In this document: positions 17,072 through 24,619 of the stretch, one piece after another
How the letters are laid out: each line of letters opens with the position of its first letter
How positions within the stretch are numbered: position 1 is the first letter of the stretch
Source of the DNA: an uncultured Eubacteriales bacterium
GTDB lineage: Bacteria > Bacillota > Clostridia > Oscillospirales > CAG-272
Length of the DNA: 64,000 bases
Direction of reading: 5' to 3'
Assembly: GCA_934373635.1 (NCBI GenBank)
Contig: CAKROZ010000008.1
Span: forward strand, 1-64,000
The notes under the pieces: generated by a model
Told to the model about the DNA's origin: nothing
The model's database searches: none
The model's input: the letters and a program-made list of their open reading frames with translations, nothing else
Program-made: the position numbers and the translations under genes

Positions 17072-17390
17072 CAGAGAGTATTACATCAAAGAAAAACTCG
17101 AGTGCATCGAGAAAGCACAGATCGTCAGTGCGGGCTTTGTGAGCCGCGCAAAGGAGTGTCTGTCCGCTTTTGAAGAGACGGAGGAGGACAAGAGAACCGC
17201 AGAGGATTACATGTTGCTTGCGAAGAATCTTTTCGCATGTTTCTCGGTTACCGACAGCATGATCGGAAAACTTGTAGACAACATTCGCTACTGCGATAAG
17301 CAACTGGGGATCAACGCCGAAGAGGACGAAGCGGCGGAACCTGCGAAGGCGTCGGAAGGCTCCGCGGAGGGGGAAGATGGTACGGTTTGA
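17064..17390 (+). CDS. Small acidic phage early protein
   Basis: A 108-residue largely helical protein ending in an acidic A/E/G tail. It overlaps both neighbours in the early operon and follows AAGGAG. No family is recognised. An accessory role in replication is suggested only by position. Confidence 0.55.
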   Translation: MLDREYYIKEKLECIEKAQIVSAGFVSRAKECLSAFEETEEDKRTAEDYMLLAKNLFACFSVTDSMIGKLVDNIRYCDKQLGINAEEDEAAEPAKASEGSAEGEDGTV

Positions 17391-17679
17391 AAATCAGTGC
17401 CTCGGGTGTGAAGATCTCGGGATGCACTGCCTCGGCGCGGCGTGCGGGAGGCGACGGGTCGAAGTCCACTATTGCGACAGATGCGGCGAGGAGCTCGGGA
17501 ACATCTACGAGGTCGACGGGGAAGAGCTTTGCGAGGATTGCGTGGATATCGGTCTCGAGGACGAGGAAGAAACGATCGACCCGATGACCCCCTTTGACGA
17601 CGCGGAGATCGTAAGGCAAAAAATACATAGCGGAAAGGGAGGATATAACGAAAATGGCACTTTATACGATTGCGAATGA
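17377..17679 (+). CDS. Cysteine-rich (zinc-ribbon-like) phage protein
   Basis: A 100-residue protein. The first half has several cysteines (CLGCEDLGMHC, then CDRCGEELGN and LCEDC about 20 residues on), arranged like paired zinc knuckles; the second half is acidic. It overlaps the preceding gene by 14 bases and the Gp157 gene by 26. Zinc binding is likely; nucleic acid or protein contact is inferred. Confidence 0.6.
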   Translation: MVRFENQCLGCEDLGMHCLGAACGRRRVEVHYCDRCGEELGNIYEVDGEELCEDCVDIGLEDEEETIDPMTPFDDAEIVRQKIHSGKGGYNENGTLYDCE

Positions 17680-18160
17680 CATGAAGGAGTTTCTCGATCG
17701 GCTCGACGCGGGGGAGATCCCGGAGGAGGCGGTCGACGACACCTTCGACATGATCGATATGGAATTTTCGGCGAAGGTGGAGGCGATGGCGTGCGCGATC
17801 AAAAACAAGCTCGCGCTTGCGAAGGAGATCACCGCGGAGATCGAAACCTTTCGCGAGAGGAAACGGCGGCTCGAAGCGACGGCGGAGAGCATGAAGAATT
17901 ACATCGCGAGAACGATGCAATACCTCGGGTATGACAGGGTAGAAACGAAGGCTTGCGCGGTGAGATTCTCGAGGTCTTCTGGGCTCATCGTGGAGAACGA
18001 GGGGGAGCTCGTCAAGTATCTCGAGCGAAACGGCAAGGACGACGCGATCAAATACGCGGCGCCTACGGTGGATAAAAACCGCCTGCGCGAGATGATCGAA
18101 GGCGGGGACGTGATCCCTTTTTGCCACATGGAAGAACGGAAAAACCTTCAGGTGAAATAA
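17654..18160 (+). CDS. Siphovirus Gp157-family protein
   Basis: A 168-residue protein matching the Gp157 family: a long N-terminal coiled coil (about 35-95, with EITAEIETFRERKRRLEATA) and a small C-terminal beta domain ending near KNLQVK. Gp157 proteins travel with phage recombination or annealing genes, and some have been linked to phage resistance phenotypes. Here it directly precedes the Rad52-like gene (24-base gap), the common order in phages of Firmicutes. Confidence 0.85.
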   Translation: MALYTIANDMKEFLDRLDAGEIPEEAVDDTFDMIDMEFSAKVEAMACAIKNKLALAKEITAEIETFRERKRRLEATAESMKNYIARTMQYLGYDRVETKACAVRFSRSSGLIVENEGELVKYLERNGKDDAIKYAAPTVDKNRLREMIEGGDVIPFCHMEERKNLQVK

Positions 18161-18184
18161 GAAGCAGAAAAGGAGAGGAAAAAC

Positions 18185-18703
18185 ATGAGATTCAGAGAAC
18201 TGACGGCGGCGGACATCGAGGTGCGGGTCAATCGTGCGAGCGAGTACGGAGTGACGCTCCTGCTCTATAAGAACGCAAGGACGGATATGCAGATCCTCGA
18301 CGAGGCGGTCGGGGCGGAGAATTGGCAGAGAGAGCACTACGAGTGCAAAGGCAATCTCTTCTGCCGTGTCGGGATCAAATGCGGCGGCGACTGGGTGTGG
18401 AAAGCCGATTGCGGCGTGGAAAGCAATGCCGAAGCGCAGAAGGGGGAAGCGAGCGATTCTTTCAAACGAGCGTGCACCAACTGGGGAATCGGGCGCTCGC
18501 TCTATACCTCCCCCGAGATCAAGGTCGCCGCGTCGAGATGCAACATCAAGGAAAAGGGCGGCAAGAAGACGTGCTACGACACCTTTTTCGTCGAGGCGAT
18601 CGAGATCACGGACGGAAAGATCACCGCGCTCGCGATCCGAAACGCGGACATGAAGGACAAGAGCGGCGCACCGATCCGCTGCTTCGCATGGAGGAAAGGA
18701 TGA
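18185..18703 (+). CDS. Rad52/Sak-like single-strand annealing protein
   Basis: A 172-residue protein with the Rad52/22-type core: VWKADCGVESNAEAQKGEAS followed by SDSFKRACTNWGIGRSLY (about 75-112). Such proteins coat ssDNA and anneal complementary strands for phage recombination and replication-dependent repair. It follows AAAGGAGAGG, overlaps the next gene by 4 bases, and shares the operon with Gp157, an HNH protein and SSB, the usual partners. Confidence 0.85.
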   Translation: MRFRELTAADIEVRVNRASEYGVTLLLYKNARTDMQILDEAVGAENWQREHYECKGNLFCRVGIKCGGDWVWKADCGVESNAEAQKGEASDSFKRACTNWGIGRSLYTSPEIKVAASRCNIKEKGGKKTCYDTFFVEAIEITDGKITALAIRNADMKDKSGAPIRCFAWRKG

Positions 18704-19227
18704 TCGGCGTCGTGCGGGAGATCACCTTCGACTCAATCGGGCGGCAGATCGTCTCCTTTACCGTGACGGAGGGGGATTTCCGAAGGCAATACGATACATA
18801 CAAGGACAAGCCCCTTGACATCACGGTCAAGGTGCACAGAAGGACGCGGAGCCTCGACGCAAACGCCTTTCTTTGGAAGCTATGCGAGGAGATCGCGAAG
18901 AATCAGCACATCACGAAAGAAGAGGTCTACCGCAAGGAGATCCGCGAGGTGGGGGTGTATATCCCCCTCCCGATCCGAGAAGACGCCCTCGCGTCCTTTC
19001 GGTCGGCGTGGGAGGGGCGAGGCGTCGGGTGGCTCGTCGAAGACCGCGGCAAGAGCAAACACGAAGGGTATCGGCTCGTCTACGCCTATTACGGCTCGTC
19101 CACCTATGACACCGCCGAAATGTCCCGCCTGATCGAGGCGACGGTCGAGGATTGCCGCGCGCTCGGTATCGAGGTCATGAGCGAGCGGGAACGCTCTCTT
19201 CTCGTCGAAGAATGGGGGAAACGATGA
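18700..19227 (+). CDS. NinB/YbcN-like recombination accessory protein
   Basis: A 175-residue protein beginning at the ATG at 18700 with GGAGGAAAGG directly upstream and a 4-base overlap with the Rad52-like stop. TRSLDANAFLWKLCEEIA near 40-60 and YYGSSTYDTAEMSRLIE near 125-145 are typical of NinB-like phage proteins, which in lambda bind ssDNA and assist recombination. The family is divergent, so the call rests on motif recall and context. Confidence 0.7.
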   Translation: MIGVVREITFDSIGRQIVSFTVTEGDFRRQYDTYKDKPLDITVKVHRRTRSLDANAFLWKLCEEIAKNQHITKEEVYRKEIREVGVYIPLPIREDALASFRSAWEGRGVGWLVEDRGKSKHEGYRLVYAYYGSSTYDTAEMSRLIEATVEDCRALGIEVMSERERSLLVEEWGKR

Positions 19228-19493
19228 AAAGCATTTTACGAGTCGAAAAGGAGTGCTACATCTGCCTTCGCCCCGATCCCGTACAGCTGCACCATATCTT
19301 CGAAGGAAGTCGACGGAAGATCTCCGACCGCCTTGGGCTTGTCGTGTGGCTGTGTCCGAAGTGTCACGATGACATTCACAGAGAACCCGAACTTATGCGC
19401 CGACTGAAGCAAGTCGCGCAAAGAACATACGAAAAAGAACACACCCGCACCGAATGGATGCGGGAGGTGCAAAAAAATTATTTGGAGGATTGA
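19224..19493 (+). CDS. Small HNH-type nuclease-like protein
   Basis: An 89-residue protein with a CYIC pair, LHHIFEG (the HH of an HNH finger), and a second zinc pair in WLCPKCHDDIHRE. The layout C-x2-C ... HH ... C-x2-C-H-x3-H is that of compact phage HNH nucleases in recombination operons. It is coupled to the previous gene by ATGA. It may nick DNA for the annealing system; activity is inferred from motif only. Confidence 0.72.
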   Translation: MKSILRVEKECYICLRPDPVQLHHIFEGSRRKISDRLGLVVWLCPKCHDDIHREPELMRRLKQVAQRTYEKEHTRTEWMREVQKNYLED

Positions 19494-19496
19494 AAC

Positions 19497-19910
19497 ATGG
19501 CAAGTTTTAACAAAGTGATCTTGGTCGGCAATCTGACCGCGACCCCCGAGCTGAAGCAGACGAACAGCGGGCTTTCGGTGTGCAGCTTCTCCGTCGCGGT
19601 CGGAAGAAAGTTTGCAAAAGGGGCGGAGGCAGTCACCGACTTCTTCTCCGTCGTGGCATGGCGGACGACGGCGGAATTCGTCGCGAAATATTTCAAAAAG
19701 GGGAATCCGATCCTCGTGTGCGGCTCTCTTCAGAATCGGACTTATACAGACGGCAAGGGCGAGAAGCATACCGTGACCGAGGTCGTCGCCGACGAGGTGG
19801 CATTTACCGCCCCGAAGAGCGAAACCGCGCCCGAGCCCGGAAGTTATACCCCCGACGCTTACAAGGCACGGACGGAAGAGATCGCGGCGCCCGACGATCT
19901 TCCTTTTTGA
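19497..19910 (+). CDS. ssb: Single-stranded DNA-binding protein
   Basis: A 137-residue SSB with a standard OB fold (FNKVILVGNLTATPELK at the start, FFSVVAWRTTAEFVAKYFKK in the middle) and the acidic C-terminal tip DDLPF that recruits replication partners. It is phage-encoded, within the replication/recombination operon, with TTGGAGG just upstream. Confidence 0.95.
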   Translation: MASFNKVILVGNLTATPELKQTNSGLSVCSFSVAVGRKFAKGAEAVTDFFSVVAWRTTAEFVAKYFKKGNPILVCGSLQNRTYTDGKGEKHTVTEVVADEVAFTAPKSETAPEPGSYTPDAYKARTEEIAAPDDLPF

Positions 19911-19960
19911 CCATGAGCGACGAGCGGGAACCTATGCGGGACAAGGAAAAGGAGATCGTG

Positions 19961-20179
19961 ATGAAATATACGGCGTTTGAATATACGAAACTGCGCCATG
20001 CGTATAAGCAACATTGCATTTACGGGATGCGCCACTTCTGTGACGGTGTTCCGTCGGACCGAAGGTATGCGGCGAAAAAGCCCTGCCCGTATTTTCTGTG
20101 CGGGCGTTGCACAAAGCCCGAGATCGCGGCGACAAAGGCGAATTTCAGAAAAGTAAGGGAGTACAAAGACTATGTATAA
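19961..20179 (+). CDS. Small Cys/His-rich phage protein
   Basis: A 72-residue protein starting at the ATG at 19961 after AAAAGGAG; an in-frame ATG at 19913 would add 16 residues. HCIYGMRHFC and CPYFLCGRC give a possible zinc site. Such proteins are common and unnamed in gut phages. It overlaps the next gene by 8 bases. Confidence 0.55.
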   Translation: MKYTAFEYTKLRHAYKQHCIYGMRHFCDGVPSDRRYAAKKPCPYFLCGRCTKPEIAATKANFRKVREYKDYV

Positions 20180-20387
20180 AACACAATGTGAAATGATCCT
20201 CGATCATCTCTCGGAGAAGGGGACGATCACGCAGCGACAGGCGCTCCGCGAGTACGGCGTCGCCCGCCTCGCTTCCCGCGTGTATGACCTGAAACGGCAG
20301 GGGCACAAGATCGCGCGGGACTTTATCCCGGTGAAGAACCGACGCGGGGAAGAGGTCAAGATCGCGTGCTATCGCTTGGAGGTGTGA
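20172..20387 (+). CDS. Winged-helix DNA-binding protein
   Basis: A 71-residue protein with a clear helix-turn-helix (ITQRQALREYGVARLASRV) and a wing (HKIARDFIPVKNRRGEEVKI), the compact form frequent in phage early operons. It probably controls early or middle transcription; the target is unknown. Confidence 0.7.
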   Translation: MYKTQCEMILDHLSEKGTITQRQALREYGVARLASRVYDLKRQGHKIARDFIPVKNRRGEEVKIACYRLEV

Positions 20388-20388
20388 G

Positions 20389-20556
20389 ATGAAGATCGAG
20401 ACGCAGACGAGCGGGACGCCGCTCTCGGACGAGGAGACCAAACTGTTCACCGCTCTGCTTGTCAAAATGGGGTATACGGTGCGCGTCCGAAGAGAAAAAG
20501 ACGGGGAGAGAACGAACCGAATCAAAAGAACCATTCACGCGGAGGAAGAAACATGA
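20389..20556 (+). CDS. 55-residue phage protein, unknown
   Basis: A short frame between two coupled genes: the ATG at 20389 follows TTGGAGGTG and the TGA overlaps the next ATG at 20553. The sequence is acidic at the start (SDEETKLFTALL) and basic after (RVRREKDGERTNRIKR). No family is recognised. Confidence 0.55.
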   Translation: MKIETQTSGTPLSDEETKLFTALLVKMGYTVRVRREKDGERTNRIKRTIHAEEET

Positions 20557-21002
20557 CGAAACACGACCTTTTGACCTATGCGAGGGCGGTAAAACGCCTT
20601 CGCACCCTCGACGCGCAGATCCGCGGGTACGAGGACGCCGAGCTTTACAGCGCGAACAACCGCGCCCCCACCCCGCTGCCCTACGACCACGGGAACGCGG
20701 TCAGCCCCGATGTCCTCGCGGGCAGGGTGGAGAAGCGGGACGAAATGCAAAAGCGGAGGGAAGCCCTCGAAGCGGAGGCAGAGGAGGGAATGCGGTATAT
20801 CTTCATCGCTTGTCATGTTCTCGACCATTCCGAAATCGAATTTGCGAAACTTCGCTACGTCGGCAAGAAAAAAGGCGACTTCCCGTATCCGCAACCGGTA
20901 GAGGACTTCTTCGACCTTGCGAGAATGCTCGGGATCTCGCGGCGAAAATGCTTTATCGTTCAGCGCACGATCCTTGAAAAGGTCGCGGAAATTCAGGTAT
21001 AG
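20553..21002 (+). CDS. Phage late-regulator-like protein (DUF1492/ArpU-like)
   Basis: A 149-residue helical protein with an N-terminal coiled coil and a C-terminal sigma4-like HTH (FFDLARMLGISRRKCFIVQR near 122-141). Proteins of this form close the early operons of many Firmicutes phages and are thought to activate late transcription. The family assignment is by pattern, not by a clear signature. Confidence 0.6.
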   Translation: MTKHDLLTYARAVKRLRTLDAQIRGYEDAELYSANNRAPTPLPYDHGNAVSPDVLAGRVEKRDEMQKRREALEAEAEEGMRYIFIACHVLDHSEIEFAKLRYVGKKKGDFPYPQPVEDFFDLARMLGISRRKCFIVQRTILEKVAEIQV

Positions 21003-21005
21003 CCT

Positions 21006-21062
21006 ATGAAGCACTTAGGGAACATCACGGAGATCCGCGGCGACCGCGTGCCGGTCGTGTAG
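21006..21062 (+). pseudogene. 18-codon stub of a phage cytosine methyltransferase
   Basis: The frame reads MKHLGNITEIRGDRVPVV then stops. This matches the recurrent start of phage Dcm-type methyltransferases, which continues V-D-x-I-x-x-G-S-P-C-Q-D. The catalytic P-C motif and everything after it are gone, and the next gene starts 26 bases later. It looks like a deletion scar. Confidence 0.5.
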
Positions 21063-21087
21063 CAAAAAAGAATAGGAGGAGAGGACG

Positions 21088-21279
21088 ATGAATGAGGAAT
21101 TGAAGCCCTGCCCGTTCTGTGGAGCAGAGGGTGACATAACATACAACTATGATAAAAAGTTTGTCCCGTATTGCACAAATAACGATTGCTTTTTGAATGA
21201 AATTGACTATGGGTTTGAAACAGAGCAGGAAGCAATCGAAGCATGGAACAGGAGGGCAAGTGATGAGCAGATACATTGA
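21088..21279 (+). CDS. Lar-family restriction alleviation-like protein
   Basis: A 63-residue protein with the Lar pattern: LKPCPFCGAEG, a second Cys pair YCTNNDC, and the terminal EQEAIEAWNRRA. Rac-prophage Lar modulates type I restriction in E. coli; most phage homologues are untested. It follows AGGAGAGG and sits next to the methyltransferase stub, so it may be what is left of an anti-restriction module. Confidence 0.8.
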   Translation: MNEELKPCPFCGAEGDITYNYDKKFVPYCTNNDCFLNEIDYGFETEQEAIEAWNRRASDEQIH

Positions 21280-21574
21280 CGCGGAAAAAATTGAATATAA
21301 GACAGTTGCTTACCCCGTTTTTGATTTTTCTACAGGAATGGTGTACACAAAGTGCTTAGAGGGAGAATACGCAAGGCAAGAAGACATTGAGAGTCTGCCG
21401 AAAGCCGATGTGCGGGAAGTAAAGCGCGGAAAATGGTTCCGCACCGTTCCGACCACTACAAAAAGTTATCGCCGGATCTGCTCGCTTTGCGGGAAGATCG
21501 CATACATGATCCGCGCGAGATATACCTATTGCCCGTGGTGCGGTGCAAAGATGGACGGAGGCGAGAGCGAATGA
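21263..21574 (+). CDS. Zinc-ribbon phage protein
   Basis: A 103-residue protein beginning MSRYIDAEKIEYK, a common opening in Firmicutes phages, and ending in a zinc ribbon (ICSLCGK and YCPWCGAKM). It overlaps the Lar gene by 17 bases. Function unknown; the two Cys pairs should bind zinc. Confidence 0.65.
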   Translation: MSRYIDAEKIEYKTVAYPVFDFSTGMVYTKCLEGEYARQEDIESLPKADVREVKRGKWFRTVPTTTKSYRRICSLCGKIAYMIRARYTYCPWCGAKMDGGESE

Positions 21575-21753
21575 GAGAGTGCAAAGAAGAGGCAGACAAG
21601 CACGGCATGACGATCGAAAAGGCAATCGAACGATTGCGCGAGGAATACGAAAAAGCACGCGCGGCGCAGTATGTCAACGACCCGGTAGCATACGCACTCT
21701 ACCATGTGTGGAAAGAAGCGGACAAGGCGTCCGAGAAAAGGAGAAGACAATGA
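21571..21753 (+). CDS. Small helical phage protein
   Basis: A 60-residue protein coupled at both ends by ATGA overlaps. It is mostly one long charged helix (IEKAIERLREEYEKARAAQY). No family is recognised. Confidence 0.5.
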   Translation: MRECKEEADKHGMTIEKAIERLREEYEKARAAQYVNDPVAYALYHVWKEADKASEKRRRQ

Positions 21754-22280
21754 AATCCGTACTTATCAGCATACGCCCGAAGTGGTGTGACCTCATAGCG
21801 AAAGGCGAAAAGACAATAGAGGTGCGAAAGACGCACCCGAAACTGCAAACGCCGTTCAGGGTATATATCTACCGAACAAAAGGAACCGTTCCTCATATCA
21901 TCAATGGAAAATGGGTGCAGATGAAGGTTGGCGGAACGGTCATCGGCGAGTTTATCTGCGATAAGGTTTATGAACTTGTAAACGCTTTCGGCGGCATTAT
22001 GTTTGCGGACGAAAACCTTAATCAATTAGAGCCGCAACTTTTTAGGGATATGAGTTGTCTGACGGACGAGCAAACAGCAGATTATTTGGGCGACAAAGAC
22101 GGCTACGGCTTACATATTACCGACTTAAAGATCTACGACAAGCCGCGGAAATTGAGCGAGTTTTGTCGTCATGATAATACCTATGATAACGCCTTTGGCT
22201 GGGCGTTCGAGAATAGAGCGAAAAGCGCACCGTTAACTCGCCCCCCGCAGTCTTGGTGCTATGTGGAGGAGCTCGAATAA
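21750..22280 (+). CDS. ASCH-domain protein
   Basis: A 176-residue protein with the ASCH opening MKSVLISIRPKWCDLIAKGE followed by KTIEVRKT. ASCH is a PUA-like fold that binds RNA or modified bases; phage copies may act on RNA or in nucleotide-signal defence. The C-terminal part (LTDEQTADYLGDKDGYGLHI) is usual for phage members. It is the last gene of the early operon before the effector array. Confidence 0.82.
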   Translation: MKSVLISIRPKWCDLIAKGEKTIEVRKTHPKLQTPFRVYIYRTKGTVPHIINGKWVQMKVGGTVIGEFICDKVYELVNAFGGIMFADENLNQLEPQLFRDMSCLTDEQTADYLGDKDGYGLHITDLKIYDKPRKLSEFCRHDNTYDNAFGWAFENRAKSAPLTRPPQSWCYVEELE

Positions 22281-22377
22281 CAAAACGCATCAATTCACAA
22301 ATTATTCACAACAAACTTGCGTCAGGTCTTGATTTGCACTCCCATCTGTGCTAAAATGGTATCATGAAATAGATATC

Positions 22378-22423
22378 GGACGACGACCTGCGGAGTGAAA
22401 ATTTCGCGGTTGCCGTCCTTTTC
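22378..22423 (+). terminator. Terminator ending the early operon
   Basis: GGACG/CGTCC-type arms with internal pairing (GGACGACGACC with GGTTGCCGTCC) run into TTTTCT, three bases before the first effector promoter. Confidence 0.6.
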
Positions 22424-22425
22424 TA

Positions 22426-22454
22426 TTGACAAAAATAGGATATGGTGCTACAAT
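22426..22454 (+). promoter_or_regulatory. Effector cassette A promoter (leaderless geometry)
   Basis: TTGACA, 17 bases, TACAAT, then GAGT and the ATG at 22459. Transcription is expected to start at or next to the start codon. Confidence 0.8.
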
Positions 22455-22458
22455 GAGT

Positions 22459-23199
22459 ATGAACTGGAACGAACAAGACCACCCGCGGGATAACGACGGG
22501 AAATTCACCGATAAAGGTACGGGGACTCCGAAGAAGGTTGAATATCGGCAGAATACCCCCTACGAGAAGATTCTCGCGGACGATCGGGCGAGAGAAGCAG
22601 AGAGCGCGAAAGCGCCAAAGCCAGCGCCGTTCTTTTCCCACATGAAGAGCGGGAAAGACTTCCGAGGGAAGTTGCTCGCGGCAAAGGAGCAGATCGACGA
22701 AAGAGCGCGTTGGCGCGTGTCGAGCGATTACACCGAGTCGGATTATGAGGCGGAAGGAGTAAAGCTCTACGCGTCGGGCGATTCCGTGTATGCGCTGAAG
22801 CCGCACGGGAAAGGATATGACATTGTGAGTGTGTGCGCCGTGCGTGGCAAGGGCGCAAAAGGACGTGAGATCCTTGCGGACGCGGTCGCCAAAGGCGGCG
22901 ATCGTTTGGACGCTTTTGGCGCTGACTTATTTAATTTTTATACCCGCAACGGCTTTGCTCCTGTGAGTTGGACGCCGTTCAATGCGGAATACGCGCCCGA
23001 AGACTGGAAGAGTGCGAAGACACATGGCTTTGATGTACAGGAAGAACCCGTTATCTTTTATAAGTATACGGGCAAAAGCACGCCATATACAGAGCGCACC
23101 TACGAGGAATTTTTACAGACGGTAAAGCCCGATGAAGGCGCGGACGGTTACGATAACGCTATGAGAAAGAGAGATGAAGAACTTGATAACGCGAAATGA
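22459..23199 (+). CDS. Tagged effector A, GNAT-like C-terminal domain
   Basis: A 246-residue protein. Residues 3-20 carry the shared tag (WNEQDHPRDNDGKFTDKG) and 27-43 the second shared block (VEYRQNTPYEKILADDR). Residues about 75-225 resemble acetyltransferase-like phage domains: VYALKPHGKGYDIVSVCAVRG, then LDAFGADLFNFYTRNGFAPV and a W-x-P-F-N-A-E-Y-A-P run. A twin lies at 25621. The next gene overlaps by 26 bases and is its likely immunity partner. Toxicity and acetyltransferase activity are inferred, not shown. Confidence 0.7.
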   Translation: MNWNEQDHPRDNDGKFTDKGTGTPKKVEYRQNTPYEKILADDRAREAESAKAPKPAPFFSHMKSGKDFRGKLLAAKEQIDERARWRVSSDYTESDYEAEGVKLYASGDSVYALKPHGKGYDIVSVCAVRGKGAKGREILADAVAKGGDRLDAFGADLFNFYTRNGFAPVSWTPFNAEYAPEDWKSAKTHGFDVQEEPVIFYKYTGKSTPYTERTYEEFLQTVKPDEGADGYDNAMRKRDEELDNAK

Positions 23200-23393
23200 T
23201 CTGAACAACAAAAACAGCACATACGAAGAGTACAAGGCGGCGATTTACGGTATTCTTATGGACGAGTATTTTCCGGACGATAAAGAAGCCGTACAGAAAG
23301 CTATGGAATGCGAAGATAAATCGATCCGATACGGCTATGAACACGGATACGATGCCGCTGATAAGGCGTGGGGGATTTCTTTGCTTGTCGAAT
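22527..23393 (+). repeat. Direct repeat R1, copy 1 (effector A plus immunity)
   Basis: About 867 bases nearly identical to 25692-26558 (offset 3165). A few differences fall in the first 100 bases. It covers the effector body and the whole partner gene. Confidence 0.9.
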
Positions 23394-23395
23394 AA
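23174..23395 (+). CDS. Candidate immunity protein A
   Basis: A 73-residue acidic protein overlapping the end of effector A by 26 bases. Its pattern (NKNSTYEEYKAAIYGIL ... AWGISLLVE) recurs in four frames of this prophage: here, an identical copy at 26339, and diverged copies at 26626 and 26904. Small size, position and copy behaviour suggest immunity; no known immunity family is recognised. Confidence 0.6.
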   Translation: MKNLITRNDLNNKNSTYEEYKAAIYGILMDEYFPDDKEAVQKAMECEDKSIRYGYEHGYDAADKAWGISLLVE

Positions 23396-23414
23396 TCAAC
23401 GAACAATTTAACAC

Positions 23415-23445
23415 AAAAGGGAACCGTTCAGACGGCTCCTTTTTG
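23415..23445 (+). terminator. Cassette A terminator
   Basis: AAAAGGGAACCG and CGGCTCCTTTTT arms on a short loop. The same hairpin type (GGGAACCGTT...CGGCTCCC) closes most effector cassettes in this prophage. Confidence 0.8.
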
Positions 23446-23472
23446 TTATGCTCGAATATCGATAATTTTTCC

Positions 23473-23501
23473 TTGACATCGAAAAGAAAGGAGCGTATAA
23501 T
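23473..23501 (+). promoter_or_regulatory. Effector cassette B promoter (leaderless geometry)
   Basis: TTGACA, 17 bases, TATAAT, then AGAG and a TTG start at 23506. AAAGGAG lies inside the spacer, 12 bases before the start. Confidence 0.85.
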
Positions 23502-23505
23502 AGAG

Positions 23506-24066
23506 TTGCAAACATGGAATGAGAGCGACCACCCGCGGGACAATGACGGCAAGTTTACCGAGAAAGGCGCAGGTGCGTCCTCTGCGGCGGACGAACCGAT
23601 TGACCCGCGGAAGATCGTCTACCGACAGAATACACCCTATTGGCAGATCCTCGAAGACGACCGAAAGAGGGAAGAGGAAGCGGAGCGGAGAAAGAACGCC
23701 GCAAGGCTTCCGCTCGACTTCTTTTCGAAGGAGAACCGCAAGAAGCTGACGCGGGAGGATATTCCGTCGGAGGTGTACGGGTTTGCAAACGATAAGTTGA
23801 TGACGGCGCACCATCGAAGGCATGCGCGGGAGATGGGATACAAAGACCCGAAGCAATACGAGAAAGGCGCGATTGAATTTTGGAAGCATGGAGAGGGTAC
23901 GATTTACGCTTGTGATATCACGCAATGCTTTTACAAGTTTAACCATAGGGCGCGGGAATTTGTCAGTGTGAATCCCGCGGGAGAAATAAAGACCTTTTAT
24001 GTGAGCGATAAAAAAGCATTCGACCGCAAAATAATTCAATACCATCTTAGGGAGATCGACAAATGA
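23506..24066 (+). CDS. Tagged effector B, possible BECR-fold RNase
   Basis: A 186-residue protein with the shared tag at 4-20 (WNESDHPRDNDGKFTEK), then RKIVYRQNTPYWQILEDDR. Residues about 100-180 show H-x-x-x-H-A-R-E-M-G-Y, a conserved Y-E-K-G-A-I-E-F-W helix and the ending GEIKTFY, a layout like phage Barnase-EndoU-colicin-RelE (BECR) nucleases. A TTG start fits the promoter geometry; the in-frame ATG alternatives are absent. The ATGA overlap with a Cys-rich gene marks a toxin-immunity pair. RNase activity is a guess from motif layout. Confidence 0.6.
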   Translation: MQTWNESDHPRDNDGKFTEKGAGASSAADEPIDPRKIVYRQNTPYWQILEDDRKREEEAERRKNAARLPLDFFSKENRKKLTREDIPSEVYGFANDKLMTAHHRRHAREMGYKDPKQYEKGAIEFWKHGEGTIYACDITQCFYKFNHRAREFVSVNPAGEIKTFYVSDKKAFDRKIIQYHLREIDK

Positions 24067-24329
24067 GCAATTATATTCTTCAATGCACAGTGTGCGGGTT
24101 GAAATTCGATATAACGAAAGATGAAGTCTGTCCCTACTGTGAATGGCAAAACACGTGGGATGAGGCGTCAGAGGATGATTATAATCCCATCAATGGAATG
24201 ACGCAGAAGTTGGCTCGTGATCGTTACAAGCGAGGACTGAATGTCTTCGGCAATCCTCTTCCGAAAGTCCGCCCGAAAGACGAAGAGGGGGAACTGTTCA
24301 TTCCCGAAATTTCTTACGACGAAAAGTGA
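24063..24329 (+). CDS. Cys-rich candidate immunity protein B1
   Basis: An 88-residue protein with C-T-V-C-G and CPYCEW zinc pairs, then NGMTQKLARDRYKRGLNVFG and a conserved NPLPKVRPKDEEGE tail. The C-x2-C ... CPxC-x-W ... N-x(5-8)-A-x3-Y-x2-G order resembles the cysteine-rich CPCC family seen near polymorphic toxins. It is coupled to effector B by ATGA. It is one of five related genes in the prophage. Confidence 0.6.
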   Translation: MSNYILQCTVCGLKFDITKDEVCPYCEWQNTWDEASEDDYNPINGMTQKLARDRYKRGLNVFGNPLPKVRPKDEEGELFIPEISYDEK

Positions 24330-24348
24330 GGAAGAAAGAGGAAAAGTG

Positions 24349-24609
24349 ATGAAGTACATTTGGAAGTGTACCGTTTGCGGGCAGATTTTCGATGCGGATA
24401 AAACGGATTTTGATTGCCCGTATTGTGGGTGGATGAATTGCTTCGACTGTTCTTTTGACGACGAGCGTGATAGCGCAAACGGAATGACGAGAGAAGAAGC
24501 AAAAAAACGCTTTCGTTGCGGGCTTGACAAGCGTGGCAACCCTCTGCCGAAGGTAAGACCGAAGGACGCAGAGGGCGAACCTTTGAACGCGAACGAAGGC
24601 AACGCGTAA
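24349..24609 (+). CDS. Cys-rich candidate immunity protein B2
   Basis: An 86-residue paralogue of the preceding gene: WKCTVCGQIFDAD, CPYCGWMNCFDC, NGMTREEAKKRF, NPLPKVRPKDAEGE. It follows GAGGAAAAG. A tandem second copy suggests resistance to a related but different effector, not to effector B itself; that is inference. Confidence 0.6.
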   Translation: MKYIWKCTVCGQIFDADKTDFDCPYCGWMNCFDCSFDDERDSANGMTREEAKKRFRCGLDKRGNPLPKVRPKDAEGEPLNANEGNA

Positions 24610-24619
24610 GGATTGAAAA

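Larger units (their letters stand above)
23393..23885 (+). repeat. Direct repeat R2, copy 1 (terminator, promoter, effector B front)
   Basis: About 490 bases nearly identical to 27108-27600 (offset 3715). It covers the terminator, the effector promoter and the tag plus half of the C-terminal domain. Identity stops inside the C-terminal domain, so the last third of the two effectors differs. Confidence 0.85.
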
